A stretch of 7,749 nt of DNA from Actinomycetes bacterium. GTDB taxonomy: Bacteria; Actinomycetota; Acidimicrobiia; Spongiisociales; UBA5794. Position 1 is the first letter of the stretch. Each line of letters starts with the position of its first letter. Under the pieces are notes generated by a model. It was not told the origin of the DNA. It searched no databases and saw nothing but the letters and a program-made list of their open reading frames with translations. Positions 4,510 through 7,749 of the stretch are shown here, one piece after another. The position numbers and the translations under genes are program-made. Location: positions 1 through 7,749 of the forward strand of contig JAMBLL010000114.1 in NCBI GenBank assembly GCA_023336765.1, in the 5' to 3' direction.

Positions 4510-6867
4510 GTGGCAGAGACCACCGTTCGCGGGCGCATTGGTGAGGTAGAGATCTCACTGAGCACAGGAAAGCTCGCACAACTATCTGATGGGGCAGTGA
4601 CTGTCACCATCGGAGGCACACAGGTCCTCGTGACCGCAACCGCAAAGCGCAGTCTGCGTGAAGGCGTGGATTTCTTCCCGCTGACCGTTGACGTCGAAGA
4701 ACGCACCTACGCCGTTGGGCGTATCCCGGGTTCGTTCTTCCGTCGTGAGGGCAGAGCGTCTGAGAACGCGATCCTCGCCGACAGGCTCATCGACCGCCCG
4801 CTGCGTCCGAACTTCAAGGATGGCTACCGCCACGACACTCATGTCGTTGCGACGACGCTCGCCGCTGACCTCGAGAATCCGCACGATATCATTGCGCTCA
4901 ACGGTGCATCCGCTGCGCTCACGATGAGTCCGATCCCGTTTGAGAGCCCGATCGGTTCGATCCGTCTGGCACTCATGGACGGCGAGTGGATTCCATTCCC
5001 GACCTATGACCAGGGTGATGAGTCCGTGTTCGAGATCGTCGTTGCTGGAAAGCGCAACGCCGACGGCGGAATCGACATCTCAATGGTCGAAGCTGGTGCG
5101 TCTGAGGATGGCTACCGCATGGTCCAGAACGGTGCCCAGGGCTCCGATGAAGCGACCGTGGCCGCAGGCCTCGAACTCGCCAAGGACTACATTGCAGTGC
5201 TCGTTGACCTGCAACTCGAATTGCTCGAGAAGCACGGTGCACCCGAGCCAGTCGAGTGGATCTACGTCACTGAATACAGCGATGAGATCTACGCACAGGT
5301 TGAAGAACTCGCGAAGGTAAAGCTCGAGGACCTCGGACTGATCGTGATGAAGCACGAGCGTCAGGACGCCGAGAAGGCTGTCCGTGACGAGGTCATCGCA
5401 GCTCTCGAGCTGGACGATGACGACGCTGTATCCCTCAAGCAGGCCAAGGCTGCCTTCTCGAAGGTGCAGAAGAACGTCATGCGCAGCCGTGTTGTGAACG
5501 AGGGCGTCCGTATCGACGGCCGTGGCCTCGAGGACATTCGTGAGCTCACCATTGATGTTGGTTACGTACCGGGTGCTCACGGCTCAGCCCTCTTCCAGCG
5601 TGGAGAGACCCAGGTGCTCAATATCACGACGCTTGGCATGCTCAAGATGGAGCAGATGCTCGACACTATCTCTCCTGAGGACTCCAAGCGGTACATGCAC
5701 CACTACAACATGCCACCGTATGCGACCGGCGAAGCCGGCTTCATGCGTGGCCCGAAGCGTCGTGAGATCGGTCACGGTGCCCTCGGTGAGAAGGCGCTGT
5801 TCCCTGTGATCCCACCAGTAGAGGACTTCCCGTACGCATACCGCCTCGTTTCTGAGGTGCTGATGTCCAACGGCTCATCGTCGATGGCATCCGTATGTGG
5901 TTCGTCTCTGTCCCTGATGGACGCAGGCGTCCCGATCCACGCACCGGTTGCCGGTATTGCGATGGGACTCATCTACCAGGATGGCAAGTTCGCAACGCTG
6001 ACCGACATCCTCGGAGTCGAAGATCACCTCGGTGACATGGACTTCAAGGTTGCAGGTACAGCTGACATGATCACCGCACTCCAGCTCGACACGAAGATCG
6101 AAGGTCTTCCTGCCGACGTGCTGATCGCAGCAATGAACCAGGCACGGGATGCACGGCTCTTCATCCTCGACGCGATGGCAGCAACTCTCGACGCACCCCG
6201 TCCAGAGCTCGCAGCAACCGCTCCGAAGATCGAAGCCGTCATGGTGCCGAAGGACAAGATCGGTGAGGTCATCGGCCCGAAGGGCAAGACCATCCGTGAA
6301 CTCGAAGAAGAGACCGGCGCATCGATCGAGATCGATGATGACGGAACCGTCCGTGTCGGTGCTCCTGATACGGCTTCCATGAACCTGGCAAAGGACCGGA
6401 TCCTTGCGATCGGGTTCCCGCCTGAGGCGAAGGTCGGAGAGGTCTACGACGGAGAGGTTGTGAACATCACCAAGTTCGGTGCGTTCGTCAACATTCTCCC
6501 AGGTCGTGACGGACTCCTCCACATCTCGAAGATCGGTGGCGGCAAGCGCATCGACAAGGTCGAGGATGTCCTCTCCCTTGGTGACAGCGTCAAGGTTGTC
6601 GTTCGTGAGATCGACGATCGCGGCAAGGTCAGCCTCGACATGGCGGATGCGCCATCGTCAGGTGGAGACGACTCCGGTTCGCCCGCTCCTGCTCCTCGTG
6701 AGCAGTCCAGGGATGACAACCGTGGTGGTGGTGGTGATCGCAACCGCAACCGTGGTGGTGATCGCAACCGCAACCGTGATCGGAACCGTGATCGTGACTC
6801 CAAGCCAGCTGACAAGCCAGGCCGCAAGGTCGTCTCGTTCGAGGACGAGTTCGAGTCGAAGGACTAG
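4510..6867 (+). CDS. pnp: Polyribonucleotide nucleotidyltransferase (PNPase)
   Basis: Processive 3'-5' phosphorolytic exoribonuclease, normally a trimer, central to mRNA decay. The 785 residues exceed the usual 700-750 because of the tail. The first RNase PH domain has FFRREGR (76-82) and RPLRP (96-100). A helical linker spans about 240-320. The second, catalytic PH domain (about 325-550) has RREIGHGAL (417-425), SNGSSSMAS (453-461) and EDHLGDMDFKVAG, with catalytic Asp at 505 and 511. A KH domain (about 570-630) has VIGPKGK (587-593), and an S1 domain (about 640-712) follows. The final 72 residues are low-complexity Gly/Ser/Pro, then RGGGG and RNRN/DRNRD repeats, ending in VSFEDEFESKD. GTG 4510 is the start because AAGGAG (4498-4503) lies 6 nt upstream and homology begins at once. 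It is likely read both from the rpsO promoter and under control of the leader hairpin. Confidence 0.98.
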   Translation: MAETTVRGRIGEVEISLSTGKLAQLSDGAVTVTIGGTQVLVTATAKRSLREGVDFFPLTVDVEERTYAVGRIPGSFFRREGRASENAILADRLIDRPLRPNFKDGYRHDTHVVATTLAADLENPHDIIALNGASAALTMSPIPFESPIGSIRLALMDGEWIPFPTYDQGDESVFEIVVAGKRNADGGIDISMVEAGASEDGYRMVQNGAQGSDEATVAAGLELAKDYIAVLVDLQLELLEKHGAPEPVEWIYVTEYSDEIYAQVEELAKVKLEDLGLIVMKHERQDAEKAVRDEVIAALELDDDDAVSLKQAKAAFSKVQKNVMRSRVVNEGVRIDGRGLEDIRELTIDVGYVPGAHGSALFQRGETQVLNITTLGMLKMEQMLDTISPEDSKRYMHHYNMPPYATGEAGFMRGPKRREIGHGALGEKALFPVIPPVEDFPYAYRLVSEVLMSNGSSSMASVCGSSLSLMDAGVPIHAPVAGIAMGLIYQDGKFATLTDILGVEDHLGDMDFKVAGTADMITALQLDTKIEGLPADVLIAAMNQARDARLFILDAMAATLDAPRPELAATAPKIEAVMVPKDKIGEVIGPKGKTIRELEEETGASIEIDDDGTVRVGAPDTASMNLAKDRILAIGFPPEAKVGEVYDGEVVNITKFGAFVNILPGRDGLLHISKIGGGKRIDKVEDVLSLGDSVKVVVREIDDRGKVSLDMADAPSSGGDDSGSPAPAPREQSRDDNRGGGGDRNRNRGGDRNRNRDRNRDRDSKPADKPGRKVVSFEDEFESKD
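6728..6778 (+). repeat. Overlapping 27-bp direct repeat (24-bp period) inside the pnp tail
   Basis: Bases 6728-6754 recur exactly at 6752-6778, in frame, and encode two copies of a GGDRNRNR-type octad followed by degenerate DRNR units. This suggests recent expansion or contraction of the Arg/Asn-rich tail by slippage. Confidence 0.85.
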
Positions 6868-6874
6868 CTGAGAA

Positions 6875-6902
6875 GGTACTTGGTACTCGGTACCTGGTAC
6901 TT
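6875..6902 (+). repeat. Intergenic 4x heptamer array GGTACYY
   Basis: Four contiguous 7-bp units follow 7 nt after the pnp stop: GGTACTT (6875), GGTACTC (6882), GGTACCT (6889) and GGTACTT (6896), with GG starting again at 6903. Each contains the self-complementary GTAC core. AGGTAC at 6874 can pair with GTACCT at 6890-6895. It has the same period as the array after ribF but an unrelated unit. Confidence 0.9.
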
Positions 6903-6911
6903 GGACAGGCC

Positions 6912-6950
6912 AGAGTGGCCCCGGAGAGATCCGGGGCCACTCTTGTTCGT
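6912..6950 (+). terminator. Intrinsic terminator of pnp
   Basis: A perfect 14-bp GC-rich stem, AGAGTGGCCCCGGA (6912-6925) with TCCGGGGCCACTCT (6930-6943), has a GAGA tetraloop and is followed by TGTTCGT. It sits 44 nt after the pnp stop and immediately before the end of the convergent minus-strand frame. It could also block transcription from the other side, although no T-run exists on that side. Confidence 0.88.
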
Positions 6951-7195
6951 TAGGGAACCAGTTCCAGTTCGAACGGTACGTAGTCGCCGGCGAGGCCGGT
7001 CAGTAGACCATCCTGGATTGTCTCGAATACCAGAGGCAACGAGGTCTGCTCTGTGCTGACCACTGGCGGCCAGACACACTGAGCGTCGTTCCAGGTACCG
7101 GCATCGAACGGGTCAGCTTCCGTGATATGTAACGTGGCGGTCACGGTATGTGGCAGTGTGGGACCGATGATCTGACCAGAGTCGATGGTTCCTGT
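6950..7195 (-). other. In-frame continuation of the secreted protein beyond a TAG stop (81 codons to TAA)
   Basis: Directly after the TAG at 7198-7196, the same minus-strand frame stays open for 81 codons and ends with TAA at 6952-6950. The translation looks like real protein: TGTIDSGQIIGPTLPHTVTA leads into alternating hydrophobic strands, then AQCVWPPV, and it closes with GLAGDYVPFELELVP. It joins naturally to the beta-rich stretch before the stop, and it supplies one Cys that could partner the lone Cys just upstream of the TAG. The simplest reading is that a longer protein was split by a single nonsense change. There is no convincing ribosome site for separate translation; a GTG at 7144 lacks one. 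Sequencing or assembly error and programmed read-through are alternatives. TAG is used as a normal stop by rpsO and pnp here. Confidence 0.7.
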
Positions 7196-7749
7196 CTAGT
7201 CGCTCCCGGCTCCTGTGCAGCCCATGAACAGACCTTTTTGATGGACAGCGAGATCACCGCTGATGAGCCCATCGTCGTCGACCGTGACAGTGAAGGTGTT
7301 GATATCTGGCTTCCCGAAGTCTTGGGCGATGATGTCGACGAGAATCCGTTGATCGAAGGGGCCCGTGTAGACGCCTGAAGGAATCGCAGGCGGAAGATCC
7401 TCGTCGCCTGGTTCGGTGGTTGTCAGGTCTGCGGGAGTCGCCGTCGTTGTAGTGTCGTCGCCCGCTGTTGTGGTTGTCTCCAGGGCGACAGTGGTAGTGG
7501 TGGCGTCTGGCGTGCCAAGACAGGTGTCGAAGGCATTGGTTCCACGAAAGACCTCACAGCAACTTGCTCGCAGCGCTGCATCATCAGTCCTGGCGCAGTA
7601 CGAGGGGTTGCCTGAGATGGTCGCGCGACAGTCATTCGCCATATCGGGGCCCGCCAGGAGATCGAGATGGTTGCAGTACCTGCAGTAATTGGTGGCAACG
7701 GCTGCCTCGTAGATACAGATCTCGCGTCCTGTCGATGTGAGGCTCCAAC
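7196..7749 (-). CDS. Cys-rich, Thr-linker, probably exported protein (5' partial; C-terminus cut by in-frame TAG)
   Basis: Unrecognised family. The frame is open to the right edge, so the start and any signal peptide are outside; the ATG at 7642 is internal, because Cys-rich sequence continues upstream of it. 183 residues are visible. Residues 11-76 hold eight Cys (11, 22, 25, 40, 51, 63, 64, 76) with a quasi-repeated C-x10/11-C spacing, suggesting a disulfide-stabilised extracellular module. Residues 83-111 form a Thr-rich linker with three TTTT runs plus Ala/Asp/Pro, as in many secreted proteins of Actinobacteria. A beta-strand-rich domain then begins (SGVYTGPFDQRILVD, TFTVTVDDDGLISGD) and breaks off at TAG 7198-7196, after MGCTGAGSD. 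It is convergent with pnp across a terminator. Export is inferred from composition; the function is unknown. Confidence 0.75.
   Translation of the reverse strand, partial: WSLTSTGREICIYEAAVATNYCRYCNHLDLLAGPDMANDCRATISGNPSYCARTDDAALRASCCEVFRGTNAFDTCLGTPDATTTTVALETTTTAGDDTTTTATPADLTTTEPGDEDLPPAIPSGVYTGPFDQRILVDIIAQDFGKPDINTFTVTVDDDGLISGDLAVHQKGLFMGCTGAGSD

Noticed and set aside
7196..7198. TAG as pyrrolysine or reassigned codon
   Set aside because: rpsO and pnp both end in TAG at the expected positions, no recoding hairpin was seen downstream, and the protein is not a pyrrolysine-type enzyme.
7148..7688. Plus-strand open frames opposite the secreted protein (7148-7378 and 7416-7688)
   Set aside because: They are the complement of the Thr-rich linker and flanking codons, giving Val-rich nonsense; the minus-strand frame has the coherent protein features.

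Overview
The window looks like a chromosomal housekeeping region from a moderately GC-rich actinobacterium. The order oligoribonuclease, truB, ribF, ..., rpsO, pnp is the familiar actinobacterial and wider bacterial translation/RNA-metabolism neighbourhood. A secreted protein with Thr-rich TTTT linkers, and GTG starts on rpsO and pnp, would fit the Acidimicrobiia. The class assignment is inference; no 16S or other marker is present to settle it.

Layout. Bases 1-572 hold the C-terminal part of a DHH/DHHA1 phosphoesterase (NrnA-like). It overlaps truB (569-1471) by ATGA, and truB overlaps ribF (1468-2388) by ATGA, so these three form one translationally coupled operon. A 144-base gap with a heptanucleotide tandem array follows. 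Then come a membrane-associated alpha/beta hydrolase with an unusual nucleophile elbow (2533-3564) and a small Rid-family protein (3593-3979). A promoter and a structured leader precede rpsO (4097-4354). A stem-loop and then a long near-perfect hairpin lie between rpsO and pnp (4510-6867), an arrangement like the classic rpsO-pnp locus where RNase III and PNPase control pnp expression. The PNPase carries an Arg/Asn/Gly-rich disordered tail. After pnp come a second heptanucleotide array, with a different unit, and a strong intrinsic terminator (6912-6950).

On the minus strand, convergent with pnp, is a Cys-rich, Thr-linker, probably exported protein. Its 5' end lies beyond the right edge. Its reading frame is interrupted by one in-frame TAG (7196-7198), and the same frame then stays open and protein-like for 81 more codons to a TAA at 6950-6952.

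Together, the plus-strand genes serve RNA turnover (NrnA-like oligoribonuclease, PNPase), tRNA modification (TruB), the small ribosomal subunit (S15) and FMN/FAD supply (RibF). No defence system, CRISPR array, transposon, tRNA or rRNA is visible. The most noteworthy items are the TAG-interrupted secreted protein, the two different 7-bp arrays placed just after stop codons, the pnp leader hairpin, the PNPase tail, and the atypical hydrolase between ribF and rpsO.
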